Below are positions 52,892 to 62,618 of a stretch of 64,000 bases of DNA, piece after piece (within the stretch, counting starts at the first letter, position 1; each line of letters starts with the position of its first letter). The notes under the pieces are model-generated. The model worked only from the letters and a program-made list of their open reading frames with translations, was not told where the DNA came from and did no database searches. A program made the position numbers and the translations under genes. The DNA comes from Rhizobium sp. WYCCWR10014 (GTDB lineage Bacteria; Pseudomonadota; Alphaproteobacteria; Rhizobiales; Rhizobiaceae). The stretch is from contig NZ_LXFU01000028.1 of assembly GCF_001657485.1 (NCBI RefSeq), positions 1-64,000 of the forward strand. The letters are read 5' to 3'.

Positions 52892-54502
52892 TTGCCAAAG
52901 AATGGAAAGTTATTTCTCTCTCCGCCGAAGGACGGAAGTGATTTCAAAGAACTCTTCAAACAATTGACCGCGGCGGGAGCGGGCCGGCCGTTGGGAAGTG
53001 ATGGCTTTCCCGCAGGCCCATGGACGCCCGAACTTCTCGCTGAGGCGATTTCACAGATCGATTCCAACCGGACTGGGGTCGATCTGCGAACGGTCCAGCT
53101 TTGGTTTCAAGAAAATGAGAAGGGTATCAGCACGACCAATATTCGTTGGCTGGCGAGAGTCTTCGGGTGTGATGATCCGGTAGCAACAAGCGAATGGCAA
53201 ATGGAGCTAAGTGCGGCGCAATCTCGCTTGACGGCGAAGAGGCGAGGTTTGAAGAAAGCGGGAAGCAGCCCTGCGGCAGAGGTTCCAAATCTGGCATTGA
53301 ATGTCGTCGATGAGGAGATGGAGTCGCCGGGGAAGCTGGAAAGGGATACTGAGGCTAATCAGCCGAGCCGACGTTTTAATTTGGCGAGGAGGTCGGAGGC
53401 GCTATTTAGCCGCGGATCTACCTTAGATCTACCTGCGTCGGTGTTTGCGGGTGCCACCGCCCTTGGGTTTCTCTCGTATATTGTGGGGATCCACAACGCG
53501 ACTTACAATCGGGCGGATGGTCTCGTCAAACAGGTAGGTTTCCTCTGGGCACCCAATTGGACGTTCCTCTTTATGGTGTTCTTGCCACTGTTTTTTGCGT
53601 TCGTCATAGAGTTGCTGTTGTTTTGGAAGAATGAAGGGCGCTTACGGATTGTCGCGGCGGGCAATCGTGTGGAAAGCGACGACGCTTGGGCCCGCAACGT
53701 AGATGCTTCTTCGTATACATATTGGGCGGTCTTTATAGTCTGCGTGTTGTTCGCCGGTCTGTTTCAGTGGATCGGTGTGTGCTTGATCCCGTTGGTAAAA
53801 GGCGGTGGCAACTATGCGATAGATTGGGGCAAGTTAGCGCTCGTGCGGCCCGAAGTCATATCGGTGCCGATGGAGATTGTATTCACGGCGTTCGCTTATC
53901 TCTACATGTGCTTGTGCTTCTATCTCTTCTTCGTAGGTCTCATTTTGCTTCATACGATGATTAATGACCTTTGGAAAATCGGAGGAGCATCGAGGAGCCA
54001 GCCGCGAATTGATTATCAATACCATGTCCATGAAATCGGCTTACGGGTGATGCGCGGAATTTTTCGGTGCACTGTTTTAGGTCTTCTGATCGCCGTATGC
54101 ATGAAGGCCCAAAGCTCCTACTTGGCGTCGAATGGAAAGAACATCGTGGCTTGGCTGCTTGCCGATATGTCGTCAGCTTTGTATGAGGGCAAAGACATGG
54201 GCAAAGGATTCAGCTACAGGATGCCGACCCACTACAGCAGCCTTCTTATCGCTATCTCGACGATTATCGTTTTTCTTTACGGTTCTATCCGTCTAGGTGC
54301 CGGAAGCCGATTTCATTTTCCCATGTGGAAGATGTCAGCGGCAGTAGGGTTACTTTTTACCAGCTACCTGCTGATCGACGCATTTACAGGCTTTTCGATC
54401 CTTCTGTGCCTTGCAGTGCTGCTCGCGATGTACGGCCTCATTGATCCAGAGCTTGGGCGATGGAGAGCGAGCGACTGGGGAAGCAATCAGAATGTATCAT
54501 AG
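52892..54502 (+). CDS. Membrane protein with DNA-binding-like N-terminus (RcgA-like)
   Basis: 536 aa. Residues about 35-95 ('GPWTPELLAEAISQID', 'LRTVQLWFQENEKGISTTNIRWLARVFGCDD') look like a helix-turn-helix domain. From about 185 on there are eight or so membrane helices. Codon use is more AT-rich than the virB block. I recall RcgA, a conjugation-related membrane protein of rhizobial plasmids, as a possible relative, but this is uncertain. It overlaps the next gene by 11 bp, so the two products likely act together. Confidence 0.65.
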   Translation: MPKNGKLFLSPPKDGSDFKELFKQLTAAGAGRPLGSDGFPAGPWTPELLAEAISQIDSNRTGVDLRTVQLWFQENEKGISTTNIRWLARVFGCDDPVATSEWQMELSAAQSRLTAKRRGLKKAGSSPAAEVPNLALNVVDEEMESPGKLERDTEANQPSRRFNLARRSEALFSRGSTLDLPASVFAGATALGFLSYIVGIHNATYNRADGLVKQVGFLWAPNWTFLFMVFLPLFFAFVIELLLFWKNEGRLRIVAAGNRVESDDAWARNVDASSYTYWAVFIVCVLFAGLFQWIGVCLIPLVKGGGNYAIDWGKLALVRPEVISVPMEIVFTAFAYLYMCLCFYLFFVGLILLHTMINDLWKIGGASRSQPRIDYQYHVHEIGLRVMRGIFRCTVLGLLIAVCMKAQSSYLASNGKNIVAWLLADMSSALYEGKDMGKGFSYRMPTHYSSLLIAISTIIVFLYGSIRLGAGSRFHFPMWKMSAAVGLLFTSYLLIDAFTGFSILLCLAVLLAMYGLIDPELGRWRASDWGSNQNVS

Positions 54503-55529
54503 TTGGCTTGATCGTTGGGATGAGCGGCGGGCAAGGCGCGGTGAGGAATCCAAGGAAATAACCGATTTCGTCCTTGATGCCAACCTCGCCTTCCCACGCG
54601 CCAAGAACATAGGAAGTATCGGCGAGTTTTGTGTCCTCGCGGACCAGGCCGCGGCTGATCCAGCCTTTTTCGATGAACCGAGCGGGGACGATCAGCATTT
54701 TCAACGGCAAGACGGGTGGATCAAATTTCCGTCGGACATGTCCACTGACATCGAAGAGAACAATGTAGTCTGGGCAAAAATCACAGAAAGCGGGTCCTTC
54801 GAGCAGGCGTTGATGATTTTTCATCACTGGAATGCAAGTGCACGCAATCGTCAGATCGCCAACTTTTTCTCACAGCGTGGAATCACGGTTGTCGAGATCG
54901 CTATGCCTTATCATTTCGAGCGCAGCCGCTCCGGGTCCGTGCACGCCGATTTTATGCTTAGCCCTAATCTCGGTCGAACCATCCAGTCTGTACGGCAGGC
55001 GGTATGGGACGGGCGAAAACTCATTCGTTGGTTGAAAAGCGAAGGCTATCGAGAGATTTCTGTTCTTGGTATGAGCTTAGGTTCCTGGGTCGCAGGCTTA
55101 ATCGCTGCGCACGACTTGGCTGTGTCAAAAGCCTCGTTGTTTCTTACAGCGGGAAGTCTCGCGGATATGGTTTGGACAGGGCGCGCGACACGGTCGATAC
55201 GTGAAAGCCTTGAACCCGTTATTGAGCTGATCGATCTCAGAAGGGCGTGGGGTCCGCTTAATCTAGAGAATTACGCGCACAATTTGGCAAGACCCGATCT
55301 CGAACTTCACGTTGTGTTGGCTAAGAGGGACAAGGTTGTTCTGCCAGAGATATCACAGGGGTTCATGCAGATGCTGAAGGCCGCCGGAGCTCGGCCAAAC
55401 ATTTTGGAATTAAACTGTGGTCACTATTCGCTCGGTATGCCGCCTTACATTTTGTTGGCTGGTTTGAGCCTGAAACGGTTTCTGTCGTTCCGCCAGGCTC
55501 AGGGCTCAGTGAACAAACCCAGAAGATGA
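54492..55529 (+). CDS. Alpha/beta-hydrolase-fold protein
   Basis: 345 aa from ATG 54492 inside the membrane-protein gene. The nucleophile elbow GMSLGSW is clear and followed by 'LIAAHDLAVSKASLFLTAGSLADMVW'; Asp is in 'LAKRDKVVLPE' and His in 'LNCGHYSLGMPPY', giving a full Ser-Asp-His triad. N-terminal 90 residues are unusual for the fold. The substrate is unknown; translational coupling to the membrane protein suggests a signal-related or lipid substrate. Confidence 0.8.
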   Translation: MYHSWLDRWDERRARRGEESKEITDFVLDANLAFPRAKNIGSIGEFCVLADQAAADPAFFDEPSGDDQHFQRQDGWIKFPSDMSTDIEENNVVWAKITESGSFEQALMIFHHWNASARNRQIANFFSQRGITVVEIAMPYHFERSRSGSVHADFMLSPNLGRTIQSVRQAVWDGRKLIRWLKSEGYREISVLGMSLGSWVAGLIAAHDLAVSKASLFLTAGSLADMVWTGRATRSIRESLEPVIELIDLRRAWGPLNLENYAHNLARPDLELHVVLAKRDKVVLPEISQGFMQMLKAAGARPNILELNCGHYSLGMPPYILLAGLSLKRFLSFRQAQGSVNKPRR

Positions 55530-55814
55530 CCGTTGTTGCGATCCAGATTTCCGAGAAGAGGATTTCCACACGATACTGACCTCGCTCGGTTCCATGCGGA
55601 AATCAACAATGTTGGGGGGCCGGCGCTCTTTCCTATCAACAAGGGGTACCGGTGGGGACGGTGCGGTGTTCGTTCCGACAGTCGGCTCGCGGGAGAGGCA
55701 TGACTATGGCGTGATGGTATAACGTATCGCATAGGCATATTTGTGGAACTTTGCTGAGGATCGCAACTCATCAGAGCGGGCACATCGCCACTTTGACATC
55801 TCGTGAAAGTTCCG

Positions 55815-56400
55815 CGGACTTAGGACAGTTCTGATGGTTCCAATCTGGATGGAAAGCGTCATCGGTGATGTGGAGTTTTGCGATCTGGGCATTGGAGACC
55901 TTGACCCCTTTGTGGTAGGTGCGGGTGTCAGGCCTATTCGGCCTTGAGGCCGGTCTTTGCCGTGGTGGCACCGATCAGTTCGACCGCGGCCAAGCGATTT
56001 CGAGCCGGCGACACCGCCGGTTCTGAGTAATATGGCCGAACAGACGGTGCTCGATCTTGTTTCACTTCGAGGTACGGGCGGATAATGGGTGGACGTGAAG
56101 GATCAAGGCGGTCTCGTCTCACACTTTCGGCAATTCCAACTTCGGGAGCCTGACGCGCGCGCGGTTTGAGCCGCCGCAATCGGCCGTGACGGTCTGTTCA
56201 CGTACCTTGGGATAGAGCGCTCTCGTCCCATGCGATTGAGCCAGCACCGGATCGACTGAACGGCGAACATCTTGACGCGGGTCGGCGTACATTTCGGGCG
56301 ATAGTCGTTGCCGACATTCTTGTAGTTGCCCACCAGTTCCTTGTTCTTGGTGTCGGCGAACGTCACCGTCCTTGGTCAGATCGCCGAAGCCCAACTGTTG
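55815..56400 (-). pseudogene. ISAzo13-type transposase remnant
   Basis: Fragments in different minus-strand frames match one ISAzo13-type transposase in order: 'FADTKNKELVGNYKNVGNDYRPK' (about 56330), 'ADCGGSNRARVRLPKLELPK' (about 56170), 'ELIGATTAKTGLK' (about 55960) and 'YHKGVKVSNAQIAKLHITDDAFHPDWNHQ' (about 55840). Internal parts are missing and at least two frameshifts are present, so it is dead. The flanks (55530-55814, 56401-56670) hold no recognised gene. Confidence 0.75.
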
Positions 56401-56674
56401 ACCCGGCCAAGCTTATGACGAAATCACGATATCCGGCAAGTCCCGACACAACGTCAATTGGGTTCGGACCGCACCAGCTACGCGTACCGAGTTGTCAACG
56501 GAAACCAGCTAGAGAATATAAGGCGACCCAGCTGAAGGAACCCGAAATGCCTTTCGACCTCAAACGTTCGCCGTTGCGAGCGACCATCGTGCAATTTGGA
56601 AAATGCTCGTGCGCAAAGACGTCCACGGCCTCGCGTCGAGGCAGCCGCTTCCAACAAGCCATGGCAGGGAAACT

Positions 56675-56688
56675 TTGATCTGGATCAA
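56675..56688. promoter_or_regulatory. Distal anaerobox of fnrN
   Basis: TTGATCTGGATCAA, a perfect TTGAT-N4-ATCAA FNR/FixK site. Its centre is 32 bp upstream of the second box. Confidence 0.88.
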
Positions 56689-56706
56689 AGCGCGGTCCCG
56701 GCGAAA

Positions 56707-56720
56707 TTGATAATCATCAA
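56707..56720. promoter_or_regulatory. Proximal anaerobox of fnrN
   Basis: TTGATAATCATCAA, a second perfect FNR/FixK site. In R. leguminosarum fnrN has two anaeroboxes, one for activation and one, near the transcription start, for repression, giving autoregulation. The spacing here fits that plan. Confidence 0.88.
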
Positions 56721-56841
56721 GCCGTGCCGGAGAAACAGGATAGCCGAACCCTCAATCGCGGCGTAATCGTCTAGGGTATGGCCAGCATGCCCGGCATGCG
56801 CAGCTACGCCCGGCACATGTGGGTTTCGAAGGGATCAGGAT

Positions 56842-57564
56842 ATGGACGTCGCACATAGTGGGGTTCTCGAGGTTGGCATCCCCGTCGCCTGCCGTTCCTG
56901 CCAGGCGCGGCACGGCGTCGTCTGCGGCGTACTGTCGAGCGGTCAGTTGAAGGACCTTGGCCGCCACTCACTGCGCCGCAAGGTCGATGCTGGCTGCGAG
57001 ATCATCGCACAAGGGTCGGAAAGCTCTTTCTATTCGAACATCATGCGCGGGGTCGTGAAGCTCTGCAAGGTGATGCCGGACGGGCGCCAGCAGATCGTCG
57101 GTCTGCAATTCGCTCCCGATTTCGTCGGCAGGCCTTACGTGCGCGAAAGCACGCTGTCGGCCGAGGCTGCGACCGATGCCGAAATCTGCGTCTTCCCGCG
57201 CAACCTAATCGACCGCATGATATCGGAGACGCCGGAACTGCAGCGCAGCCTGCACGATCAGGCGCTGAAGGAGCTGGATGCCGCGCGCGAATGGATGCTG
57301 ACGCTCGGCCGGCGCACCGCCGAGGAGAAGGTCGCAAGCCTGCTCGACCTCATCGCCACCCATGCCGAACCGCAAACGGCAACAAGCACCGCCTTCGACC
57401 TGCCGCTATCCCGCGCCGAGATCGCCGATTTCCTCGGGCTGACGATCGAAACCGTCAGCCGTCAGATGACCAGACTGCGCAAGAGCCGCATCATCCGCAT
57501 CGAGAACTTCCGACATATTGTCGTTCCCGACATGGATGAGCTGGAGCGAATGATTGGCGCATAA
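56842..57564 (+). CDS. fnrN: FnrN, oxygen-sensing Crp/Fnr regulator
   Basis: 240 aa, ATG 56842. Four Cys for a [4Fe-4S] cluster are in place: C17, C20, C28 and C116, as in FNR. A cNMP-like sensor domain is followed by a helix-turn-helix, 'SRAEIADFLGLTIETVSRQMTRL', whose ETVSR recognition helix matches FNR. Under low oxygen it turns on fixNOQP and nitrogen-fixation genes. Two anaeroboxes upstream show autoregulation. Confidence 0.95.
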   Translation: MDVAHSGVLEVGIPVACRSCQARHGVVCGVLSSGQLKDLGRHSLRRKVDAGCEIIAQGSESSFYSNIMRGVVKLCKVMPDGRQQIVGLQFAPDFVGRPYVRESTLSAEAATDAEICVFPRNLIDRMISETPELQRSLHDQALKELDAAREWMLTLGRRTAEEKVASLLDLIATHAEPQTATSTAFDLPLSRAEIADFLGLTIETVSRQMTRLRKSRIIRIENFRHIVVPDMDELERMIGA

Positions 57565-57795
57565 ATGGGATCTGCCAACATCGGGGCGCTGAGCCGAGAT
57601 CAGCGCGTGATCACGACGCGAGTCTTAGCGAGGCCAGCCCGTGGCGCCAGAGAGAAGAACTGGGTGACATTCTCGAAGTGCAGGCGAACGCACCATGCAA
57701 GGCCGGCCGGCCCAAGCGCTTCAGGCTATAGCGCTCCTCATCACATCACCCACTCGGGACGCCGGTCCCCATTGAAGCTCGAACGAGGCAGATAC

Positions 57796-59007
57796 ATGAA
57801 GAAGATCAAGGTCGCCAATCCCGTCGCCGATCTCGACGGCGATGAAATGACGCGCATTATCTGGCAGCTTATCAAGGACAAGCTGATCCATCCGTATCTC
57901 GACCTCGACATCGATTATTTCGACCTCTCCGTCGAAAACCGCGACGCCACCAACGACCAGGTCACCGTCGACGCCGCCAACGCCATCAAGAAATACGGCG
58001 TCGGCATCAAGTGCGCGACGATCACGCCAGACGAAGACCGCGTCAAGGAATTCAATCTCAAGCAGATGTGGAAGAGCCCGAACGGCACGATCCGCAACAT
58101 TCTCGGCGGCGTCATCTTCCGCGAACCGATCATCTGCAAGAATGTGCCGCGCCTGGTTCCCGGCTGGACCAAGCCGATCGTTGTCGGCCGCCATGCCTTC
58201 GGCGACCAGTACCGTGCCACCGACTTCCGCTTCCCCGGCAAGGGCAAGCTGACGATCAAGTTCGTCGGCGAAGACGGCACGGTTATCGAGAAGGACGTCT
58301 TCGACGCCCCCGGCTCCGGCGTTGCCATGGCGATGTACAATCTCGACGAGTCGATCCGCGAATTCGCCCGCGCTTCGATGATGTACGGCCTGATGCGCAA
58401 ATGGCCAGTTTACCTGTCGACCAAGAACACCATTCTCAAGGCCTATGACGGTCGCTTCAAGGATATCTTCGAAGAGGTGTACCAGACCGAATTCAAGGAT
58501 CAGTTCAAGGAAGCCGGCATCACCTACGAACACCGCCTGATCGACGACATGGTCGCATCGGCGCTTAAATGGTCTGGCGGCTACGTCTGGGCATGCAAGA
58601 ACTATGACGGCGACGTCCAGTCCGATACCGTTGCCCAGGGCTTCGGCTCTCTCGGCCTGATGACCTCGGTACTGCTCACGCCGGACGGTAAGACGGTCGA
58701 AGCCGAAGCTGCCCACGGCACGGTGACGCGCCACTATCGCCAGCACCAGAAGGGCCAGGAAACCTCGACGAACTCGATCGCCTCGATCTTCGCCTGGACG
58801 CGTGGCCTGGCGCACCGCGCCAAGCTCGACGACAATGCCGAGCTCGCCAAATTCGCTTCGACTCTGGAAAAGGTCTGCGCCGACACCGTCGAATCCGGCT
58901 TCATGACCAAGGACTTGGCGCGGCTCATCGGCCACGACCAGCCGTGGCTCTCGACCACCGTCTTCCTCGAGAAGATCGACCAGAACCTGCAGAAGGCCAT
59001 GGCGTAG
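57796..59007 (+). CDS. icd: NADP-dependent isocitrate dehydrogenase
   Basis: 403 aa from ATG 57796; the upstream open frame is leader. Complete family sequence: '[23 protein letters not shown]', substrate residues '[15 protein letters not shown]', and metal-binding '[28 protein letters not shown]'. It converts isocitrate to 2-oxoglutarate and CO2 in the TCA cycle, making NADPH. Normally a chromosomal single-copy gene in rhizobia, so a copy beside fnrN on a plasmid is unexpected. Codon use is strongly biased, typical of highly expressed genes. Confidence 0.97.
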   Translation: MKKIKVANPVADLDGDEMTRIIWQLIKDKLIHPYLDLDIDYFDLSVENRDATNDQVTVDAANAIKKYGVGIKCATITPDEDRVKEFNLKQMWKSPNGTIRNILGGVIFREPIICKNVPRLVPGWTKPIVVGRHAFGDQYRATDFRFPGKGKLTIKFVGEDGTVIEKDVFDAPGSGVAMAMYNLDESIREFARASMMYGLMRKWPVYLSTKNTILKAYDGRFKDIFEEVYQTEFKDQFKEAGITYEHRLIDDMVASALKWSGGYVWACKNYDGDVQSDTVAQGFGSLGLMTSVLLTPDGKTVEAEAAHGTVTRHYRQHQKGQETSTNSIASIFAWTRGLAHRAKLDDNAELAKFASTLEKVCADTVESGFMTKDLARLIGHDQPWLSTTVFLEKIDQNLQKAMA

Positions 59008-59066
59008 GCCGGCTTATCCAATATAACATGGAAGCGGCGGGAGATTCCACACATTCAGAGTGCTGA

Positions 59067-59103
59067 CAAAACCCCTGGCCTTGGCTGGGGGTTTATTATT
59101 TCA
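59067..59103 (+). terminator. icd rho-independent terminator
   Basis: AAACCCC and GGGGGTTT flank TGGCCTTGGCT, followed by ATTATTT. It lies 60 bp after the icd stop. Confidence 0.8.
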
Positions 59104-59184
59104 GTGGGACATGTTTAAGAAACTCCCGCCGCAGCAGACGGCTCTCGAGGCACGTGGCTGAAACGTCACTAGAGCGGGATTGTT

Positions 59185-59725
59185 TTAGGTCTGTTCATAT
59201 CCGGCTTCCTTGAAGTAGTTTTGGCACTCTTTCGGCGAGACGGTTTGAAGGGTTTCTGCCAGCGCGTCGTCGATGGCCTGTCGGGTTCGGGCCTGCGCCT
59301 TGCGCAACCCATGCTTGATCTTGGAAAAAAGAGCTTTTCGATCGGATTGAGATCAGGGGAATACTGCGGCAGGAGGAACAATCGAGCGTCGACCTTGCGG
59401 ATGGCGACGCGGATCGTTCTGGCCTTATGCGAGCCGAGATTGTCCATGACGACGATGTCGCCGGGGTTGAGCTCCGGTACCAGCACCTTCTCGACATAGA
59501 TCAGGAAGCGTTTGCCATTGATCGAGCCGTCAATGATCCACGGTGCGCTGACGCGGTCGGCTCGCAAGGCAGCGACAAAGGTCATGGTATTCCAGTGACC
59601 GAAGGGCGCATGGCCCAACAGCCGTTCGCCACGCGGCGCCCAGCCCCTGAGCGGCGTCATATTCGTCTTCGTCCCGTTCGGCGGGTACATGACTTCATCG
59701 AGGTGTCAGACAGAGAGGCCGCGCA
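59185..59725 (-). pseudogene. IS630-family transposase, truncated and frameshifted
   Basis: The frame from about 59690 reads 'TKTNMTPLRGWAPRGERLLGHAPFGHWNTMTFVAAL', 'DIVVMDNLGSHKA' and 'LLPQYSPDLNPIEKLF', the DDE half of IS630. The N-terminal DNA-binding part is missing. At a six-T run near 59335 coding sense shifts into 'SKIKHGLRKAQARTRQAIDDALAET...' and ends at 59185. Because IS630 elements can use frameshifting, the T6 slip might be programmed, but the missing N-terminus shows decay. Confidence 0.8.
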
Positions 59726-59872
59726 AGCTTGACTTGTGGTTGATGGCATACCATAATACGAGAAGATAAGGTGTACCGGCGGTCAAGTCCGCGGTTATCC
59801 AGTGGAGACAGTTCTCATTGAAGGCGTCACATTCGCCTCCACACTCGTTAGGAGGGAGATCGTGCCCCGATA

Positions 59873-59888
59873 TTGATGGGACCATCAA
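59873..59888. promoter_or_regulatory. Palindrome overlapping the nodD ribosome site
   Basis: TTGATGG and CCATCAA are perfect 7-bp arms around GA, 11 bp upstream of the nodD start codon. It could be an operator or a translation-blocking stem. A standard nod box was not found upstream. Confidence 0.45.
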
Positions 59889-59899
59889 GGTGTGGTGGA

Positions 59900-60880
59900 A
59901 TGCGTTTTAAGGGCCTGGACCTAAATCTTCTCGTCGCTCTCAATGCTTTGATGACCGAGCGGAAGCTCACGGCAGCAGCGCGCAGCATCAACCTTAGTCA
60001 GCCAGCCATGAGCGCAGCCATCGCTAGGTTGCGCGCCTACTTCAATGACGAGCTGTTTGTGATGCAGCAGCGTAGACTTGTCCCGACCCCGCGAGCCGAG
60101 GCGCTCGCCCCTGCAGTTCGCGAAGCTCTACTGCAGATTCAGCTCTCTGTCATTGCGTGGGATCCATTAGTCCCAGCGGAATCTAACCGGCGCTTCAGAA
60201 TCGTACTGTCCGATTTCATGACGCTCGTATTCTTCGAAAAGGTGATAAAGCGCGTAGCGCGCGAGGCACCCGGCGTCAGTTTTGAATTGCTTCACATCAA
60301 TGATGATCCGGACGAGCGTCTGCGCAGTGGAGATTTGGATTTTTTGATTTTTCCAGATCAGTTCATGTCAGCCGCTCATCCCAGTGCGAAGCTATTTGAG
60401 GAGAAGCTCGTATGCGTCGGCTGCCCTAACAATCAGCAGCTGCGCGGGAAGCTTTCCCTCGAGCGATTCATGTCGCTGGGACACGTCGCGGCCATGTTTG
60501 GACGTACTTTGAAGCCATCCATTGAACAATGGCTGTTGCTAGAGCACGGTTTTAAGCGGCGTATCGAAATCGTGGTCCAGGGCTTTAACGCGATCCCGAT
60601 GCTACTTCAGGGGACGAATCGGATAGCAACCCTTCCCTTGCGGCTCGTCAGACATTTCGAACCCACCATCCGCCTCCAGATCGTCGATCATCCGCTGCCT
60701 TCCCTCTGGTTCACGGAGGCTGTGCAGTGGCCCTTGCTTCACAATTCCGACCCCGGAAGCATCTGGATGCGCGAGATAATGTTCCAGGAGGCTTCGCGCA
60801 TGGAGGCCCCGGCGGAAAGCTCGGCAGACATCGACACGCCTATGTTTGACAGCGTCGCTGCCGAATGGTGTGCGGCTTGA
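59900..60880 (+). CDS. nodD: NodD, LysR-type nodulation regulator
   Basis: 326 aa from ATG 59900; '[45 protein letters not shown]' in part is the very conserved NodD start with its winged helix-turn-helix (18-60). The effector domain keeps '[19 protein letters not shown]' and '[18 protein letters not shown]'. NodD binds nod boxes and activates nod genes with plant flavonoids. Nodulation genes are not in the window, so this copy is isolated among IS remnants. C-terminal 25 residues look atypical. Confidence 0.95.
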   Translation: MRFKGLDLNLLVALNALMTERKLTAAARSINLSQPAMSAAIARLRAYFNDELFVMQQRRLVPTPRAEALAPAVREALLQIQLSVIAWDPLVPAESNRRFRIVLSDFMTLVFFEKVIKRVAREAPGVSFELLHINDDPDERLRSGDLDFLIFPDQFMSAAHPSAKLFEEKLVCVGCPNNQQLRGKLSLERFMSLGHVAAMFGRTLKPSIEQWLLLEHGFKRRIEIVVQGFNAIPMLLQGTNRIATLPLRLVRHFEPTIRLQIVDHPLPSLWFTEAVQWPLLHNSDPGSIWMREIMFQEASRMEAPAESSADIDTPMFDSVAAEWCAA

Positions 60881-60929
60881 GCCTGAAGATGCGGATACGC
60901 AGTTTTGTTAGCGGTGCTCGAAACCCGGG

Positions 60930-61250
60930 ACGTTACTATGTTCCAGCTGGGTGAAGATCTGCTTATCTGCTGATCCGTTCGTGGATGGAAACGAAAACGC
61001 TGAAGCTGTCGCGATACTTTGTAGCGCTTCATGATCCTCTCCCGTCGTCGGATGGGTTGATGAGGATTCTCCGCAATATTATTCAGTCGGTTGTGAGAAC
61101 GATGATTGAGGCCTAGTATGCTCTCTCGTTTCGCCGCACCATAGGACGTAGCTTGTCGGTGATCACTACACGGGGCGGACGGTCTTGTGATTTCAGGAGC
61201 TTGCGCATCAAGCGCTTTGCCGCCCGGTTCTTCCGAAGTGGTGGGCCCTT
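60930..61250 (-). pseudogene. IS6-family transposase fragment
   Basis: Minus-strand residues 'RKNRAAKRLMRKLLKSQDRPPRVVITDKLR' then, after a frameshift near 61140, 'SYGAAKRESILGLNHRSHNRLNNIAENPHQPIRRRERIMK' match the second half of an IS6-family transposase. The N-terminal half is missing. A remnant. Confidence 0.72.
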
Positions 61251-61561
61251 GTCCTAAGAGACAGTATGCTAGCATTCAGAGGTCCGCTACTTCAACCGAA
61301 ATGCTGGCGAAAACTCGTCGGTCACTCTGCCCCACACCGACCCCGTTTAAGGATCGCCAGGACTCCTCACGGAGTAATGGCGGTAGCCATTGGCGCACCG
61401 CCACCGATTACCTGAAGATGGGGCAATTTGCGAGCCAGCCTATTGTGTCTTTGAGAATTTGAAGCACTATTGTTCGAGATTTTCGTCGTTGTCCGCGAAA
61501 TGAGCAGTCAATGGCGCCCGCATCTGGTCACAATATGATGTCATCTGCAGCCTCCGAAAGG
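61251..61561. other. Gene-free stretch
   Basis: About 310 bp between the IS fragment and the lipoprotein. No supported gene. Confidence 0.35.
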
Positions 61562-61948
61562 ATGGTTTATCACTCAATGCTTTCAAAACTGATCCAGATT
61601 GCCATCGTGTTCCCTGCGCTGGTGCTTACCGCTTGCTCAAACACCGAACCGCTCCAGACGTCCACAGGTGCTCCGGTTGCTGCGGCGGCAGTTCCGATCA
61701 CTGACCAAACGGTGATCGCCGAAACCGTGGGACGGGCGACGATCGGTTCTGATCCGCTAGCGTGGGCCAACCCGTCAACTGGCAGCGCCGGGGTGATCGA
61801 GCAGGTCCGGCCGGGTACAAACAATCCAAATGGATGCCGCGACTTCGTCACAAGCAAGCAAAGTCTCGAGGGCGTGACTCGGTTCAATGGTGTCGCTTGT
61901 CCATCAGATGGATCTTGGAAGATAAACGGCTCGTCTGGCTTGCATTAG
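61562..61948 (+). CDS. Lipoprotein, surface-antigen-like domain
   Basis: 128 aa from ATG 61562 (ATG 61577 also possible). Signal 'IQIAIVFPALVLTAC' with lipobox LTAC. The C-terminal 'PLAWANPSTGSAGVIEQV...GCRDFVTSKQSLEGVTRFNGVACPSDGSWKI' in part is like the RT0821/Lpp0805-type surface protein family found in rhizobia. Role in the envelope unknown. Isolated, with no operon partner. Confidence 0.72.
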   Translation: MVYHSMLSKLIQIAIVFPALVLTACSNTEPLQTSTGAPVAAAAVPITDQTVIAETVGRATIGSDPLAWANPSTGSAGVIEQVRPGTNNPNGCRDFVTSKQSLEGVTRFNGVACPSDGSWKINGSSGLH

Positions 61949-62280
61949 GAACCAAGTTCGGGGATCAGCGATTGCTCTTGAACTTAATCTCCTTCGCGGA
62001 ACTCAATCAGAATTTGGGCCTGTCGCAAATTTTCTGGTTAACCGCATGTCGCCCATCGGTAGAGATTTTCGGCTGCGAATGTTGGGGAGCACAGACTGCC
62101 CTGTGCTCGCTCGAGAAGGCGGCGAATGCGAAAGCCGAGAAACTTGTAACCAAGGGCAAGCCACTCGATCTCGAAGAGCTGATCCGCACCGGGGCCGCGG
62201 TAAGACCAACATGCCAGAACTCAATTTTCCGCACAGCCTAATTGAGCGACTGAGCTGAGAGCTTGATCGTCTCGGAACGA
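61949..62280. other. Gene-free stretch before terminator
   Basis: About 330 bp. Reading frames exist but none has a ribosome site and family resemblance. May be a decayed gene ending at the terminator at 62281. Confidence 0.35.
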
Positions 62281-62320
62281 GAAAGCCTGCCGCGGGAGGA
62301 GGTGCGGCAGGCTTTTCTAA
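62281..62320 (+). terminator. Strong rho-independent terminator
   Basis: AAAGCCTGCCGC (62282-62293) pairs with GCGGCAGGCTTT (62304-62315), followed by TCTAATT. Twelve perfect base pairs. Confidence 0.85.
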
Positions 62321-62618
62321 TTGAACAGCGGCTGGGGGAGGAGTCCGCTGTTCCGTCAAGCGCCCCTTGGGAGGAGGAATAGGTTCACCTGGGACACGAA
62401 GCTTGGCGAGGAAGAGGCGCATCGCTTCAATGGTCAGAAGATAGCAGGACGCCGCCCCAACGCCAGCGCTCAGATCGCAGTGCAGGCATGCGGTTGCTGC
62501 AATGCAATATAATCACTTTATAAGTGACCTTGGTGACCTGTTCGGTTTTGGCTGGATCTGCGCCAGCGAGCCCGCCTCTTTGGAAAACTGCTCGGAGACC
62601 TTCCGTGCGCGAACGAAG

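Noticed and set aside
56415..56678. 87-codon plus-strand frame before fnrN
   Set aside because: No ribosome site or resemblance; it overlaps the anaerobox region and adjoins the ISAzo13 remnant.
59873..59888. Possible FNR box upstream of nodD (TTGAT...ATCAA)
   Set aside because: The half-sites are six bases apart instead of four, so FNR/FixK would not be expected to bind.
62514..62528. Palindrome TCACTTTATAAGTGA
   Set aside because: Short and in decayed sequence with no gene downstream; likely chance.
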